Positions 6,840 through 17,365 are shown, numbered from the stretch's first letter. The stretch: DNA of 64,000 nucleotides from Mycobacterium sp. URHD0025 (GCF_000426065.1 NZ_AUEQ01000007.1:124001-188000); one strand, 5' to 3'. The notes: generated by a model from the letters alone, not told the origin. A program made the numbers and translations.

Positions 6840-8104
6840 GCGGCGCGCCTGTTGATCACGACGTGGATCTCGCGGGTGAACACCCGGAGGCCACCGGCCA
6901 ACGGTGGTGCGGTCGACCGGTAGGTGGCGCCGGTCGGCGTGATGAATTCTGTGGTGTGACGACCCAATTCGTCGACACCGGCCACCACCTGCCAGCCGGG
7001 GCTCTCTTTGACGTAATTGCAATGCTCGCACTGCCCCTGACCATTGGCCGTGGAAGTCGGTCCGTTCCGGTGATACGGCTTCACGTGGTCGATATGCCGG
7101 ATCGGGGCATCGCAGTACGGCGTGCGGCAGGTCTGATCCCGGGTGGCGATGAACCGGGCGAGGCCTTTCGGGAATCGCCGCGAACGGGATTCCATCGCAA
7201 CGAGTGCGCCGGTGTCGGGCGCGGCGTAGAGGCGACGCAGGGTGGCCCAGGAGTCTTCGTGCAGCGCCGCGTCATGGATCATGCGCCGTGCCGTCGCAGC
7301 CGGAATGGGTCCATGGCCCTGGAGGTACGCGGGCTGCGTGCTGCCGGCGAACAGGGTGTCGTCGGACAGCACGAGGTTGACCGCGACAGGGACCGGCTTG
7401 GCGACATCGCGGCCGGTGACACGGGAGACCAGGGTGTCGGCCATGACCTGGCCGCGGTTGCGGCCGTCGGCGCAGCGGTCGGCCGCATTGGTGAGTGACG
7501 AGCGCACGCAGGCCGCGTCGCCGGCGGGCAGCAGGGCTGTGACGATGGCCATATTGTCGGCGGCGGGACGGAAGGTGACGGCGCGATCCTCAGGTGCCCT
7601 GGTGGCCCTGTCGATGACCGCTTGCGGATCGAGCTGGTAGGCAATGGTTTTGGCGTCAGCCGTCAGGCGGTTGTCGCCCAGGCCGATGAGCGTGCTGTGG
7701 TCGGCGCAGAGTTGTGCGTCGAGGCGGCGCCGGTCGGCAGGGGACAGGCACGCCGCTTCCCGGACGATCAGCCGGGCGCGGGATTCGGTGAGTACGCCGG
7801 TTTCCAAGGCAGCCAGCGTGTACGGCATGTCGCGTACGAGGATGCGGGCGTCGCTGAGGTAGCGGTTGCCGTGGGCGGGTGAATCCAGGCGAGCCAATCC
7901 GATTTCCGAACCCAGCCCGCGTCCGCGACGCGAGGCGGCGACTCCCGCGGCGGCCTCCCTCGCACGGCGGGCGGAGTCCAGGGCTGCGGTGGCGCGGGCC
8001 TGCCCGGCCGCGGCGGCCGACTTGAGCCGTTCGAGTTCGGCGATGCGATCCCGCAGCGCCGCTTCACCGGCGTCGGGGTCGACATACGTAAACTGTTCGA
8101 ACAT
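6836..8104 (-). CDS. DUF222/HNH endonuclease-domain protein (13E12-repeat type)
   Basis: The 422-residue protein has an N-terminal DUF222 helical region (MFEQFTYVDPDAGE onward) and a C-terminal HNH nuclease domain with CRTPYCDAPIRHIDHVKPY, then CEHCNYVKE. The cysteine pairs and the IDHV histidine are intact. This is the architecture of the mycobacterial REP13E12 family, whose cellular role is unproven. ATG 8104 is chosen because a perfect LexA box (8097-8112) and the -10 element TAACAT (8112-8117) place the transcript start at the ATG. An upstream extension to 8281 would run through that promoter and into the convergently placed region of the next gene. No transposase or terminal repeat is present nearby. 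Confidence 0.85.
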   Translation of the reverse strand: MFEQFTYVDPDAGEAALRDRIAELERLKSAAAAGQARATAALDSARRAREAAAGVAASRRGRGLGSEIGLARLDSPAHGNRYLSDARILVRDMPYTLAALETGVLTESRARLIVREAACLSPADRRRLDAQLCADHSTLIGLGDNRLTADAKTIAYQLDPQAVIDRATRAPEDRAVTFRPAADNMAIVTALLPAGDAACVRSSLTNAADRCADGRNRGQVMADTLVSRVTGRDVAKPVPVAVNLVLSDDTLFAGSTQPAYLQGHGPIPAATARRMIHDAALHEDSWATLRRLYAAPDTGALVAMESRSRRFPKGLARFIATRDQTCRTPYCDAPIRHIDHVKPYHRNGPTSTANGQGQCEHCNYVKESPGWQVVAGVDELGRHTTEFITPTGATYRSTAPPLAGGLRVFTREIHVVINRRAA

Positions 8105-8112
8105 GTGTTCGA
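8097..8112 (-). promoter_or_regulatory. Perfect LexA (SOS) box over the start codon of the HNH gene
   Basis: TCGAAC-ATGT-GTTCGA is an exact mycobacterial SOS box. It spans the ATG of the HNH gene (8104-8102) and the last base of a TAACAT -10 element (8117-8112), so LexA would block a leaderless promoter. LexA control of 13E12-family genes is known in M. tuberculosis. Confidence 0.85.
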
Positions 8113-8151
8113 TGTTACGCGGCGGGTCTGACAATCCGGGAAAAGGTGCCT

Positions 8152-8613
8152 CTAGCTGTGGCCTTCCACCCATCTGGCCAGCGAGGCCAGCGCCATGCGA
8201 GTGCCCGCTTCGTTGTCGGCCGGATTCACCGCTTCGGGGATTCCGTCGTGCTCGATGAGGATGTCGGTGCCGTGTCCGCAATCGCTCAACGTCGTCGTCA
8301 TCGTCATTTCACCGCGGAGGGCGGGATCGTCGCTCTCGAACTCCAACACTTCGACCACGCGCTCATCCGGCACCAGCTCTGCGAAGCGGCCGCGATAGGT
8401 GTCGGTGTGGCTGCTGGTCTTTCCGATGGCGTCCCGCGAGTTGTAGTGCAGGGAGATCCGGAATGTGCCGCCCTCACGGGCATCGAACTCGTGCACCTCG
8501 CTACGCATGCCGTCCGGGACCCGCCAGGCCGCAATGGCTTTGGCATCGACGAGTGCCCGATAGACATCAGAGCGCGATGCGTTGACGTGGCCCGAGACGC
8601 TGGTGCGACGCAT
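8152..8613 (-). CDS. SRPBCC (AHSA1-like) domain protein
   Basis: The 153-residue protein has the Bet v 1-like helix-grip fold signature of the AHSA1 branch: HVNASRSDVYRALVDAKAIA at the start, a central FRISLHY strand, YRGRFAELVPDERVVEVLEF, and GTRMALASLARWVEGHS at the end. The family binds hydrophobic ligands, and some members activate Hsp90 in eukaryotes. No ligand can be inferred here. It lies downstream of the terminator of the first carboxylic acid reductase and upstream of the HNH gene, which has its own promoter. Confidence 0.8.
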   Translation of the reverse strand: MRRTSVSGHVNASRSDVYRALVDAKAIAAWRVPDGMRSEVHEFDAREGGTFRISLHYNSRDAIGKTSSHTDTYRGRFAELVPDERVVEVLEFESDDPALRGEMTMTTTLSDCGHGTDILIEHDGIPEAVNPADNEAGTRMALASLARWVEGHS

Positions 8614-8654
8614 TTTGCCACGGTACCGATCGCAGGACGCCGCAGATGCTGATT

Positions 8655-8682
8655 GGCCGCGGTCCTGGTAAGGACCGCGGCC
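8655..8682 (-). terminator. Intrinsic-type hairpin after the first carboxylic acid reductase
   Basis: GGCCGCGGTCCT (8655-8666) pairs exactly with AGGACCGCGGCC (8671-8682) around GGTA. A second, shorter hairpin, CTTCCC/GGGAAG (8695-8711), lies just before it in the direction of transcription. There is no T-tract, which is common for mycobacterial terminators. Confidence 0.7.
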
Positions 8683-8715
8683 GCTCAGGGGGACCTTCCC
8701 TTGTGGGGAAGTCTG

Positions 8716-11700
8716 TTACAGCAATCCGAGCAATTTGAGATCGCTGATGTACTTGACGATGATCTCCGGGGTGACATGGGGAATGTCCTTGTCCGGACCG
8801 ATCTTCGCGTCCTGTACCGCGGTACGGAACACGTCGGTCGGTGCCATCGCACCGTTCACCGGCATGCCCGGCTGCTGGTAGTTGTGCAGCAGCGGCAGCA
8901 GTGAGGCCTGCCGTTGCCGGTCCGGCAGCGACCGCAGCGTGGTCTCGAAGCGGGACAGCCACTCCTGGTAATCCGCGACGCGCTGGATCGGGTAACCGGC
9001 CTCGATGAGCCAGTCGACGAACTCGTCCATACCCAGGCCGTCATCGTGCGGGTTCATCACGTGGTACGTCTCGAAGCCGTCCTGCACATGGGCACCCAGG
9101 GTGGAGATCGCCTCGGCGATGAACTCGACGGGCAGGCCGTCGTAGTGCGAGCGCTGGCGGTTGCCGTCCGCGTCGAGCTGGTTGAACGAGCGCGGCGCGA
9201 CACCGGTGGCGACGAGGCTGAACATCATGCGGGTGAACATGTCCGGCAGGTTCAGCTGTCCGGCATAGGTGGTGTCGGCCAGGATCATGTCGCAGCGGAA
9301 CACCGTCACCGGCAGGCCGGCCAGATCGTGCGCCTCGCGCAGCAGGACCTCACCGGCCCACTTGCTGTTGCCGTAGCCGTTGGCGTAGCCATCGTCGACC
9401 TTGCGCACGGCACTGATCTCGCGGATATCGGCATCCTCCACGAACTTTCCGGGCTCGATGCCCCCACCCACGCCGATCGTCGACACATAGGCGAAAGGCT
9501 TGATCCGCGTGGTCAGCGCGATGCGGATGAGTTCGGCGGTACCGAGTGCGTTGGGGCCGAACAGTTCGCTGTAGGGCAGCACGTGGTTCACCAGGGCGGC
9601 CGGGTCGACGATGAAATCGACGGTGTCGGCCAGGCGCTGCCAGGTCTCGGGATCGAGCCCCAGATCGGCTTCGCCCTTGTCGCCCGCGATCACTTCGAGG
9701 TGGTCGGCGGCGAGATCCTGGTAGTGGGCAAGCAGCTTCGGGTCGCCGCCATCGAAGGTCTTGTCGAGCCGCGCGCGGGCCTCCTCGTCCGACTTGGCGC
9801 GCACCAGGCAGATCACCTTGCCGTCGACCAGGTCCATGCGCTCCAGCCACTCGAGGGCCAGGTAACGACCCAGGAAGCCGGTTGCGCCGGTGAGCAATAC
9901 GGTGCGGATCTCGCTGACCGGACCCGGCAGGCTCGGCGCGGCGGCCAACGTTGCGGCGTCGATGAACTTGTCGAGAGTCAGATCGGCTGCGTGGACTTCG
10001 GTGGCGTTGCGGCCGTGCACCGAGGTGAAGGTCGGCCGCAAGTTGGCGCCCGAGCGCTGAGCCTCGATGTGCTCGGCGATGGTCCGAAGATCCGAGGCCG
10101 GGCTGACGATCACCGACACCGGGACCTCGACGTCGAAGATCTCTTGCAGCAGGTTGCCGAAGGTCAAGGCGGACAACGAGTCTCCGCCGAGATCGGTGAA
10201 ATGTGCATCCGGTTCGACGTCGGAGCTCGCGGCGCCCAGCAGGGCGGTGGCCGCGCGACCGACGGTGTCCAGCACCGGTGCCTGTGCACCGTTGTGCCGC
10301 AGTTCACTCAGCTCGTTGGCCTGCCCTTCGGCCAGCTCGGTGTAGAGCTGCTCCAGCCTGTCGCCGTAGTAGGCCTTCAGGTTGGGCCGGGCCAGCTTGC
10401 GGATACCGGTCAGCAGACCGTTCTCCAAGCTGAAAGGTGTTGTCTCTACGATGAAATCCCGCGGGATCTCGTAGGACTGCAGGCCGGCGACACGCGCGGC
10501 TTCCTGGAGTGAATCGTTGATCTCCTGCTTGGATGCGTCGAGATCGGTCGGCACCACCACGGCCAGCAGGTAGGAGCGGGCGCTGTTGCCGTAGATGAAG
10601 ATCTGCCGCACCAGCGGGCTGTCCCCGAAGACCGCCTCCAGCTTGGAGACAGTGACGAACTCGCCCTGCGAGAGCTTGAGTACATTGTTGCGCCGGTCGA
10701 GGTATTCGACGTGGTCCGGACCGAGCTCGGCGACGATGTCACCGGTGCGGTAATACCCGTCCTCGTCGAACATCTCGGCGGTGATCTCCGGACGCTTGTA
10801 GTACCCGGGGAACATCTGCTCGGACTTCACCAGCAGCTCACCACGCGGGTGCGGCCGGTCGGTACGGAAGTAACCCAGGTCCGGAACGTCGACCAGCTTG
10901 TAGTCGATCACCGGCGGACGCTGGATATGGCCGTCGACGAAGACCGAACCGGCCTCGGTCGAGCCGTAGCCCTCCAGCAGGTGCATGTCGAGCAGGCGCT
11001 CGACCCACGTCTTCATCTCCGCCGAGATCGGTGCGGAACCGGTCATCGCGGAGACGAAGCGGCCGCCCAGCAGCTTCTCGCGTACCTCGGCCAGGACTTC
11101 GTCCTCCGGCGCCCCACTGCGGTCGAGGCGGCTCTGGTACTCCTGGAACAGCATGTCCCAGATGCGGGGCACGAAGCTGAGCTGAGTGGGCCGGACGAGC
11201 GCGAGGTCGTCCAGGAAGGTCGAAAGGTCGCTGCGGGCAGCGAAATACGCGGTACCACCCGAGCTGAGCGTGCCGATCAGGAGGCCGCGGCCCATCACGT
11301 GGCTCATCGGCATGAAGTTGAGGGTGATCGCGGGTAGCACGGCCTGGTTCTCATCCCAGGTGGCCTTCGATGCCAGCTTCCACATGTTGGCGACCTTGCT
11401 CTCCGGGTACATCGCCCCCTTGGGGGTGCCGGTGCTGCCGGACGTGTAGATCAACATCGTCAGCGGGTCGGCCTGGCCGGGCGTGTACAGCGGCGCGTCG
11501 GCCAGTGACCGGCCGCGGTCGAGGACGTCGGCCAACGGTTCGACGACCACATCGGTACCGGACAGTGCGGCCTTGGCGGCCTCGAAGGTCTCACGCTGGG
11601 CATCGACCCGGGGCCGGTAGTCGAAGACCACCAGGCGGCGGGGTGCGGGGCCCGACCGGACGAGTTCGACTGCGTCGTCGAGGAAGTCGATGCTTGCCGC

Positions 11701-12186
11701 GATCACCGTCGGTTCGGTCTCGGCGACGATGGGCCGCAGCGTGCTCACCGGGGCGCTGGTCTGCAGCGGCACGGACACCGCGCCGAGTTCGATGAGGGCG
11801 GTGTCGATGGTGGTGTAGTCGACGCTGGTGAACCCGAGGATGGCGACGCGGTCGCCGGGCTTCACCGGATGGTTGTGCCAGGCGTTGGTCACGGCCTGGA
11901 CGCGGTCGCCGAGCTGGCGGTAGGTGATGGTCTCGAACCGGGGCTGAAGCTCGGCGATGGTGCGGCCATCGGCGTCGGTGACGAACTCGACGGCGCGCTG
12001 CCCGAGCGCGGGGCGGTCGGCGTAGCCGGCGAACAGTCCCTTGACGACGGCGGGTAGCCGAAGGTCGGGCGCAGCGACGGCAGCGTTCACGGCGTCGCTG
12101 GGGCGGGCGTCGGCGAACTGCGAATCGGTCTCGTACAGGTTTGCGATCCGGCGTTGGAGCCGGTCCTCGCGTGTTTCGGTGGTCAT
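8716..12186 (-). CDS. car: Carboxylic acid reductase (copy 1)
   Basis: This 1156-residue enzyme reduces carboxylic acids to aldehydes using ATP and NADPH. Domains in order: adenylation (P-loop [15 protein letters not shown] at 245-259, core histidine in MSHVMGRG near 296, GYGSTEAG near 407), carrier ([10 protein letters not shown], phosphopantetheine serine about 670), and NADPH reductase (GATGFLG 767-773, YGNSK with Y938 and K942). ATG 12186 follows AGGGGA at a good distance; an earlier in-frame start at 12207 lacks one. It lies between ruvB and gabT, the fadD9 position of M. tuberculosis. A phosphopantetheinyl transferase encoded elsewhere is required. The second copy lies upstream in the same direction, separated by a terminator. 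Confidence 0.93.
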   Translation of the reverse strand: MTTETREDRLQRRIANLYETDSQFADARPSDAVNAAVAAPDLRLPAVVKGLFAGYADRPALGQRAVEFVTDADGRTIAELQPRFETITYRQLGDRVQAVTNAWHNHPVKPGDRVAILGFTSVDYTTIDTALIELGAVSVPLQTSAPVSTLRPIVAETEPTVIAASIDFLDDAVELVRSGPAPRRLVVFDYRPRVDAQRETFEAAKAALSGTDVVVEPLADVLDRGRSLADAPLYTPGQADPLTMLIYTSGSTGTPKGAMYPESKVANMWKLASKATWDENQAVLPAITLNFMPMSHVMGRGLLIGTLSSGGTAYFAARSDLSTFLDDLALVRPTQLSFVPRIWDMLFQEYQSRLDRSGAPEDEVLAEVREKLLGGRFVSAMTGSAPISAEMKTWVERLLDMHLLEGYGSTEAGSVFVDGHIQRPPVIDYKLVDVPDLGYFRTDRPHPRGELLVKSEQMFPGYYKRPEITAEMFDEDGYYRTGDIVAELGPDHVEYLDRRNNVLKLSQGEFVTVSKLEAVFGDSPLVRQIFIYGNSARSYLLAVVVPTDLDASKQEINDSLQEAARVAGLQSYEIPRDFIVETTPFSLENGLLTGIRKLARPNLKAYYGDRLEQLYTELAEGQANELSELRHNGAQAPVLDTVGRAATALLGAASSDVEPDAHFTDLGGDSLSALTFGNLLQEIFDVEVPVSVIVSPASDLRTIAEHIEAQRSGANLRPTFTSVHGRNATEVHAADLTLDKFIDAATLAAAPSLPGPVSEIRTVLLTGATGFLGRYLALEWLERMDLVDGKVICLVRAKSDEEARARLDKTFDGGDPKLLAHYQDLAADHLEVIAGDKGEADLGLDPETWQRLADTVDFIVDPAALVNHVLPYSELFGPNALGTAELIRIALTTRIKPFAYVSTIGVGGGIEPGKFVEDADIREISAVRKVDDGYANGYGNSKWAGEVLLREAHDLAGLPVTVFRCDMILADTTYAGQLNLPDMFTRMMFSLVATGVAPRSFNQLDADGNRQRSHYDGLPVEFIAEAISTLGAHVQDGFETYHVMNPHDDGLGMDEFVDWLIEAGYPIQRVADYQEWLSRFETTLRSLPDRQRQASLLPLLHNYQQPGMPVNGAMAPTDVFRTAVQDAKIGPDKDIPHVTPEIIVKYISDLKLLGLL

Positions 12187-12238
12187 ATCGGTCCCCTGAG
12201 CAATCAAATTAACTAGTGTCGACGCGTTTGCCGCATCT

Positions 12239-12269
12239 ACTAACTACTACGTTAGTAAAACTAATTATA
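12239..12269 (-). promoter_or_regulatory. Promoter/operator module of carboxylic acid reductase copy 1
   Basis: Read on the minus strand, TATAAT (12269-12264) is a consensus -10. It is followed by half-sites ATTAGT, ACTAAC and GTTAGT within 12239-12265. On the plus strand the core reads ACTAAC, TACTAC, GTTAGT, AAA, ACTAA. Nearly the same sequence lies upstream of copy 2, which argues for one shared regulator. Confidence 0.6.
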
Positions 12270-12314
12270 TTTCGAGATGCCAGCTCAGACGGTGCGAGAT
12301 GCGTCACGCCCGGC

Positions 12315-12350
12315 GTGCGCTCGCCCCACGTCGGTGTGGGACGAGCGCAC
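12315..12350 (-). terminator. Hairpin after carboxylic acid reductase copy 2
   Basis: GTGCGCTCG-C-CCCAC (12315-12329) pairs with GTGGG-A-CGAGCGCAC (12336-12350) across a six-base loop, with one mismatch in 15. It lies eight bases past the stop of copy 2 and should separate its transcript from copy 1. Confidence 0.75.
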
Positions 12351-12357
12351 GTCGGTT

Positions 12358-15300
12358 CTAGAGCAGGCCCAGCTGTTGCAGGTCGGTGATGTACTTGACG
12401 ACGATCGCCGGGCTGACGTGCGGAATGTCCTTGTCCGGCCCGATCTTGGCTTCCTGTACTGCGGCCCGGAAGTGGTCCGTCGGGGCCAGCGCGCCCAACA
12501 TCGGCTTTTCGGGCTTCTGGTAGTTGTGCAGGAGCGGCAGCAGTGAGGCCTGGCGCTGCTTGTCCGGCAGGGCGCGCAGGGTGCTCTCGAAGCGCTGGAC
12601 CCACTGGCCGTAGTCGGCGATGCGCTCGATCGCATAGCCGGCCTCGATCAGCCAGTCGACGAACTCGTCCATGCCCAGGCCGTCGTCGTACGGGTTCATC
12701 ACGTGGTACGTCTCGAAGCTCTCCACCGATTGCCCGCCCAGCGTCGAGATCGCGTCGGCGATGAACTCCACCGGCAGCCCGTCGTAGTGCGAGCGCTGGC
12801 GGTTGCCCTCAGAGTCCAGTTCGTAGAAGGACTTCGGCGCGATACCGCTGGCGACAAGGCTGAACATCATGCGGGTGAACATGTCCGGCAGGTTCAGCTG
12901 ACCCGAGTAAGTGGTGTCGGCCAGGATCATGTCGCAGCGGAAGACCGCAACCGGCAGGCCGCACAGATCGTTGGCCTCGCGCAGCAGGACCTCACCGGCC
13001 CACTTGCTGTTGCCGTAGCCGTTCGCGTAGCCGTCGCTGATCTTGCGGACCGCGCTCATCTCCCGGACATCGACCTTCTCGACGAACTTCCCGGGCTCGA
13101 TCTGATCTCCCACGCCGATGGTCGACACATAGGTGTACGGCTTGATCTTGGAGGTGAGCGCGATCTTGATCAGCTCGGCGGTGCCGAGCGCGTTGGGCCC
13201 GAACAGTTCGCTGTAGGGCAGCACGTGGTTGACCAGGGCGGCCGGGTCCACGATCAGGTCGACCTCGTCGGCCAGCCGCTGCCAGGTCTGCTGGTCCAGG
13301 CCGAGGTTCTCCTCGCCCTTGTCGCCGGCGATCACTTCGAGGTGGTCGGCGGCCAGATCCTGGTAGTGGGCAAGCAGTTTCGCGTCGCCGCCGCTGTTGG
13401 GTCCAGCACTGTCGAAGGTGGCGTCGAGCCGGGCCCGGGCCTCCTCGTCGGACTTGGCCCGCACCAGGGCGATGACCTTGCCGTCGACCAGGTCCATGCG
13501 TTCCAGCCATTCCAGGGCCAGGTAACGACCAAGGAAGCCGGTGGCGCCGGTGAGCAGCACGGTGCGAACTTCGGTCGGAGCCTTTGGCAGGCTCGGCGCG
13601 GCGGCCAGGGTCTCAGCGTCCAGGAACTTGTCCAGGGTCAGGTCGGCGGCACTGACCTCGGCGGCGTGCCTACCGTGCACCGAAGCGAAGGTGGGGCGTT
13701 TGGAGCCGCCGCGCTGCGTTTCGATGTAGCCGGCGATCGCGGCCAGGTCGTTGGCCGGGCTGACGATCACGCCGACGGGCACGTCGACGTCGAAGATCTC
13801 GCGCAGCAGATTGCCGAAGGTCAACGCCGACAACGAATCTCCACCCAGATCGGTGAAGTGTGCGTCGGGTGCCAGGTCGGCCGCCGCGGCACCCAGCAGG
13901 GCGCCGGCGGCCCGGCTCACGGTCTCCAGCACCGGAGCATCCGCGGCACCGTTGCGCAGCGCGCGCAATTCATTGGCCTGGGTCTCGGCGAGTTCTGCGT
14001 AGAGCTGTTCCAACCGATCGCCGTAGTGGGCCTTCAGCTTCGGCCAAGCCAGCTTGCGGATGCCGGTCAGCAGACCGTTCTCGAGGCTGAAAGGTGTTGT
14101 CTCCACGATGAAATCGCGCGGGATCTCGTAGGACTGAAGGTCGGCTTCTCTGGCGACCTCTTGCAGAGAATCGCTGATCGCTTCTTTCGAAACGCCGGCG
14201 TCGGTGGGCACCACAACGGCCAGCAGATAGGGCTGGGCGCTGTTGCCGTAGACGTAGATCTGTTGCACCAGTGGGCTGTTGCCGAAGACCGCTTCCAGTT
14301 TGGCCAATGTCACAAACTCGCCCTGGGCGAGCTTGAGCACGTTGTTGCGCCGGTCGACATAGCGGAGCTGGTCCGGCCCGATCTGCGCGACGACGTCGCC
14401 GGTGCGGTAGAAGCCGTCCTCGTCGAACACCGATGCGGTGACCTCCGGGCGCTTGTAGTAGCCGGGGAACAGATTCTCCGTCTTGATCAGCAACTCGCCG
14501 CGCGGATGGGGCTGATCGGTGGAGAAGTAGCCCAGATCCGGGACGTCGACGAGTTTGTAGTCGATCACCGGCGGGCGCTGGACGACGCCGTCGAAGAGCG
14601 CCATCCCGGCCTCGGTGGAGCCGTAGCCCTCCAGCAGATGGATGCCGAGCATGTCCTCGGTCCAGGTTTTGAGTTCGGCCGAGATCGGGGCAGAGCCGGT
14701 CATCGCCGCGACGAACCGTCCGCCGAGGACGTGGTCGCGCACCTCGGCCAGCACTTCGGCCTCGATTGCGGCACGGTCGTCCTCGCCGGCCTCGGCGAGG
14801 CGCTGGTCGACCCGGCTCTGGAACTCGCTGTGGATCATTTCCCACACGCGCGGAACGAAATTCAGCTCGGTGGGCCGCACCAGCGCGAGGTCCTCCAGCA
14901 GGGTCGACAGATCGCTGCGGGCGGCGAAGTAGCAGGTGCCGCCGGCGGCCAGTGACGCATAGAGGATGCCGCGGCCCATCACGTGGCTCATCGGCATGAA
15001 ACTCAGGTTGATCGCCGAGCTGGTCGGTGCGAGCCAGGCCTTGCTGTTGCGTCGCCAGAATTTGGCGACCGCGCTCTGCAGGTACATCGCGCCCTTGGGG
15101 GCGCCGGTGCTGCCGGAGGTGTAGATCAGCAACGCGAGCGGGTCGGTGTCATCGGCCTTGGGGGCCGGGGGAGCGGGCAGCTCGCGGCCGCGGTCCAGGA
15201 GATCGGCCAGGGTGTCGAGTGAGACCGAGCCGCCGGCCGCGGCCAGGCGTGCGGCGGCGGCAGTCACGGCGTCGCGATGATCGTCGATCTCGGGGTGGTG

Positions 15301-15870
15301 GTCGAAGACGAGCACGGTGGCCGGAGCATGCGCGGTCAGCGCCAGCTCGACGGCATCCGCGAGGTGGTCGACACTCGCGGCGATCACGTACGGTTCGGTC
15401 TCTGTCACGATCGGCGCGAGAGCCTCGGGTGAGGAGCTGGTCTGCAGTGGCACCGAGACTGCGCCGATCTGGCTCAGTGCCGTGTCGATCACGGTGTAGT
15501 CGGCACTGGTGAATCCGAGGATGGCGATCCGGTCACCGGCGGCGACGCCGGATGCGTGCCATGCCGCGGCCAGGGCGCTGACCCGGTCCCAGAGCTCGCC
15601 GTAGCTGATGGTGTCGAACCGGGGGAGCAGCCGCGCGGTGGTGCGTCCGGTGGCGGGGTCGGCGACGAACTCGAGCGCGCGTTCGCCGAGTGCGGGCCGC
15701 TCGGAATAGCCCTGCAACAGGGTCTGGACGATCTCGGGTAAGGGCAGTCCGGGCACGTCGACGGCGGCGGTCACGGTGTCGCTGGGAATCGCGGCGGCGA
15801 ACTGCGGATCATTGGCGGTCAGATCGGCGATACGGCTGGCCAGTTGCTCATCACGAGTGTCAAACGACAT
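12358..15870 (-). CDS. car: Carboxylic acid reductase (copy 2)
   Basis: This 1170-residue paralogue has the same three domains: adenylation ([15 protein letters not shown] near 248-262, [16 protein letters not shown]), carrier ([13 protein letters not shown]) and reductase ([18 protein letters not shown]). ATG 15870 follows AGAGGG; a TTG directly before it is possible. By eye the reductase domains of the two copies are much more alike than the first half of the adenylation domains, which suggests different acid specificity. Copy 2 carries a short extra loop ([10 protein letters not shown]) in the reductase domain. A tandem duplication of the fadD9-position gene is the simplest origin. Confidence 0.93.
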   Translation of the reverse strand: MSFDTRDEQLASRIADLTANDPQFAAAIPSDTVTAAVDVPGLPLPEIVQTLLQGYSERPALGERALEFVADPATGRTTARLLPRFDTISYGELWDRVSALAAAWHASGVAAGDRIAILGFTSADYTVIDTALSQIGAVSVPLQTSSSPEALAPIVTETEPYVIAASVDHLADAVELALTAHAPATVLVFDHHPEIDDHRDAVTAAAARLAAAGGSVSLDTLADLLDRGRELPAPPAPKADDTDPLALLIYTSGSTGAPKGAMYLQSAVAKFWRRNSKAWLAPTSSAINLSFMPMSHVMGRGILYASLAAGGTCYFAARSDLSTLLEDLALVRPTELNFVPRVWEMIHSEFQSRVDQRLAEAGEDDRAAIEAEVLAEVRDHVLGGRFVAAMTGSAPISAELKTWTEDMLGIHLLEGYGSTEAGMALFDGVVQRPPVIDYKLVDVPDLGYFSTDQPHPRGELLIKTENLFPGYYKRPEVTASVFDEDGFYRTGDVVAQIGPDQLRYVDRRNNVLKLAQGEFVTLAKLEAVFGNSPLVQQIYVYGNSAQPYLLAVVVPTDAGVSKEAISDSLQEVAREADLQSYEIPRDFIVETTPFSLENGLLTGIRKLAWPKLKAHYGDRLEQLYAELAETQANELRALRNGAADAPVLETVSRAAGALLGAAAADLAPDAHFTDLGGDSLSALTFGNLLREIFDVDVPVGVIVSPANDLAAIAGYIETQRGGSKRPTFASVHGRHAAEVSAADLTLDKFLDAETLAAAPSLPKAPTEVRTVLLTGATGFLGRYLALEWLERMDLVDGKVIALVRAKSDEEARARLDATFDSAGPNSGGDAKLLAHYQDLAADHLEVIAGDKGEENLGLDQQTWQRLADEVDLIVDPAALVNHVLPYSELFGPNALGTAELIKIALTSKIKPYTYVSTIGVGDQIEPGKFVEKVDVREMSAVRKISDGYANGYGNSKWAGEVLLREANDLCGLPVAVFRCDMILADTTYSGQLNLPDMFTRMMFSLVASGIAPKSFYELDSEGNRQRSHYDGLPVEFIADAISTLGGQSVESFETYHVMNPYDDGLGMDEFVDWLIEAGYAIERIADYGQWVQRFESTLRALPDKQRQASLLPLLHNYQKPEKPMLGALAPTDHFRAAVQEAKIGPDKDIPHVSPAIVVKYITDLQQLGLL

Positions 15871-15929
15871 CAAATACCCTCTTTGCAGATAGCGGAATTA
15901 CTCACCGGCGCGACGTTGCGCTACCGAGG

Positions 15930-15954
15930 TACTACGTTAGTGAAACTAAACTTA
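15930..15954 (-). promoter_or_regulatory. Promoter/operator module of carboxylic acid reductase copy 2
   Basis: The plus strand reads TACTACGTTAGTGAAACTAA at 15930-15949, 19 of 20 bases identical to 12245-12264 upstream of copy 1. On the minus strand TAAGTT (15954-15949) sits where copy 1 has TATAAT. The palindromic core is TTAGT-N3-ACTAA. The distance to the start codon is also similar (about 60 bases). Confidence 0.6.
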
Positions 15955-16037
15955 TTTCCTGAAAACCAGGTTTGCCGCTGTCAATGTGCTGTGAGTCTGG
16001 CCATTCGTCTGTGTGGGCCCGGCACGCCTGATAGAGG

Positions 16038-16673
16038 TCAACGGATCGCTGGAACAACCCCCTGCGCGGGCTTTCGTCCGGCGAGGACCTCCACCGCAGC
16101 GGCGGGATCGGGTATCGCGATCAGCAGGTCGCGCGTAGCGGCCAGGGCGGCATCCGATGGCGTGACGCCGCCGACGGCATCTGCCAGGTCGAGCAAATGC
16201 ACGGTGGCTTCCAGCAGGGCCACCTCCGCCACCACGGCCAGGGTCGTGCTCCCGACGATCGGATAGCGGATCACCACGTCGCCGGGACGGGTCATCTCCG
16301 GCATGCGCCGCATCCGGGCGGCTGCTTCGGAGAATCGCGCGGCCGCTGCTGCCTGGGTCAGGGTGGGGGCCTGCGTCGCGGCTTGTTCTGCGATCCGGTC
16401 CGCGGTCGTATTGGCCACGCCGTCAGGCCGGTTGAAGAGGCGCAGCATCTCGGCGGCGTCTGTCACCGCGGCTGGGCCTTCCGCTCGACTCGCCACCAGT
16501 GAGGCGAACGTCGTGGCCTCTGGACACACGTGGGCCACCAGTGCCCGGACATCCCACGATTCACACCGTGTCGCGGTGCACCACTGCGTCGCGGTGAGGT
16601 CTGCGCACCGGAGCGCCCATCGTTCCCATGCGTCGGCCAACGCATCGCACAGGGCATTCGCGACAAGACGCAC
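16038..16673 (-). CDS. Maleylpyruvate isomerase/DinB-like mycothiol-dependent enzyme family
   Basis: The 211-residue protein matches the actinobacterial family with a DinB/MDMPI four-helix bundle: an N-terminal LADAWERWALRCADLTATQW, the CESWDVRALVAHVC segment with the histidine that usually helps bind metal, and LLEATVHLLDLADAVGG. Members are mycothiol S-transferases or isomerases; the substrate here is unknown. It is read divergently from the small membrane protein at 16741. The 167 bases between it and carboxylic acid reductase copy 2 hold the latter's promoter module and nothing else I can recognise. Confidence 0.75.
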   Translation of the reverse strand: MRLVANALCDALADAWERWALRCADLTATQWCTATRCESWDVRALVAHVCPEATTFASLVASRAEGPAAVTDAAEMLRLFNRPDGVANTTADRIAEQAATQAPTLTQAAAAARFSEAAARMRRMPEMTRPGDVVIRYPIVGSTTLAVVAEVALLEATVHLLDLADAVGGVTPSDAALAATRDLLIAIPDPAAAVEVLAGRKPAQGVVPAIR

Positions 16674-16740
16674 CCGCTCAGGGTAGGAGCTTTAGTCCTG
16701 CTTGGTTCGGGGTACCCACCCGGGTGTCAAAGGAGGCATC

Positions 16741-17361
16741 ATGACCGAATTCGATACCCGCGGCGGTCGTCTGCGCATGCCGCGCAGCCGCGGCGCCACC
16801 AGTGGGTTCCTGCTCGTGCTGCTGGGAATCTGGGGTGCACTCATCCCGTTCGTCGGACCGTACTTCGACTTCGCGTTCACGCCGGATCAGAGCTGGGTCT
16901 GGACGACGGCGCGGGGCTGGTTGGAGGTGCTTCCGGGCGCTGCCACGGCGGTCGGCGGCCTGTTGCTGCTGGGCTCCGGAAACCGGGCCACCGCGGTGTT
17001 CGGCGGGTGGCTGGCGATACTGGCCGGAGCCTGGTTCGTGATCGGCCGCGCACTGGCCGGTCCGTTGGGCATCGGTGACCCCGGCATGCCGATAGCCGTG
17101 ACCGACGCCAAACGGGTGACGCTGGAGCTGGCCTACTTCTCCGGGCTGGGCGCGCTGATCGTGTTCCTCGGCGCAATGGCGGTGGGCCGGTTGTCGGTCC
17201 GCAGCCTGCGTGACGTCGAATACGCGCAGCGGCCCGTCGCGTCCGCCACGCCGGCCGAGCCCGCCGTGGTCGCAGACGCAGAGCCGACCGAGGCCATCCC
17301 CGCACGCGAACACCGTTCGTGGGGCGGACTGTTCGGCCGGCGTCACACCCACGCTCATTGA
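16741..17361 (+). CDS. Four-helix membrane protein of unknown function
   Basis: ATG 16741 follows AAAGGAGG (16729-16736), an excellent ribosome-binding site, and gives 206 residues. Four hydrophobic stretches are visible (TSGFLLVLLGIWGALIPFVG; LPGAATAVGGLLLLGSG; VFGGWLAILAGAWFVIGRAL; FSGLGALIVFLGAMAVG). A hydrophilic tail of about 60 residues, rich in Ala, Pro and Glu, ends in HTHAH. I recognise no characterised family. It converges on gabT with four bases between. Confidence 0.7.
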   Translation: MTEFDTRGGRLRMPRSRGATSGFLLVLLGIWGALIPFVGPYFDFAFTPDQSWVWTTARGWLEVLPGAATAVGGLLLLGSGNRATAVFGGWLAILAGAWFVIGRALAGPLGIGDPGMPIAVTDAKRVTLELAYFSGLGALIVFLGAMAVGRLSVRSLRDVEYAQRPVASATPAEPAVVADAEPTEAIPAREHRSWGGLFGRRHTHAH

Positions 17362-17365
17362 TGCG

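Noticed and set aside
6146-7498. A 450-codon plus-strand frame across ruvB, DUF1304 and HNH genes
   Set aside because: It runs through three recognised genes in another frame or strand and lacks protein features.
6836-8104. The DUF222/HNH gene as a homing or mobile element
   Set aside because: No terminal repeats, target duplication or split host gene is visible; it has its own regulated promoter.
12703-14955. A 750-codon open frame opposite carboxylic acid reductase copy 2
   Set aside because: It is antisense to a clearly coding domain, has a composition typical of high-GC shadow frames and no recognisable motif. A similar 532-codon frame (8914-10512) opposite copy 1 is rejected for the same reason.
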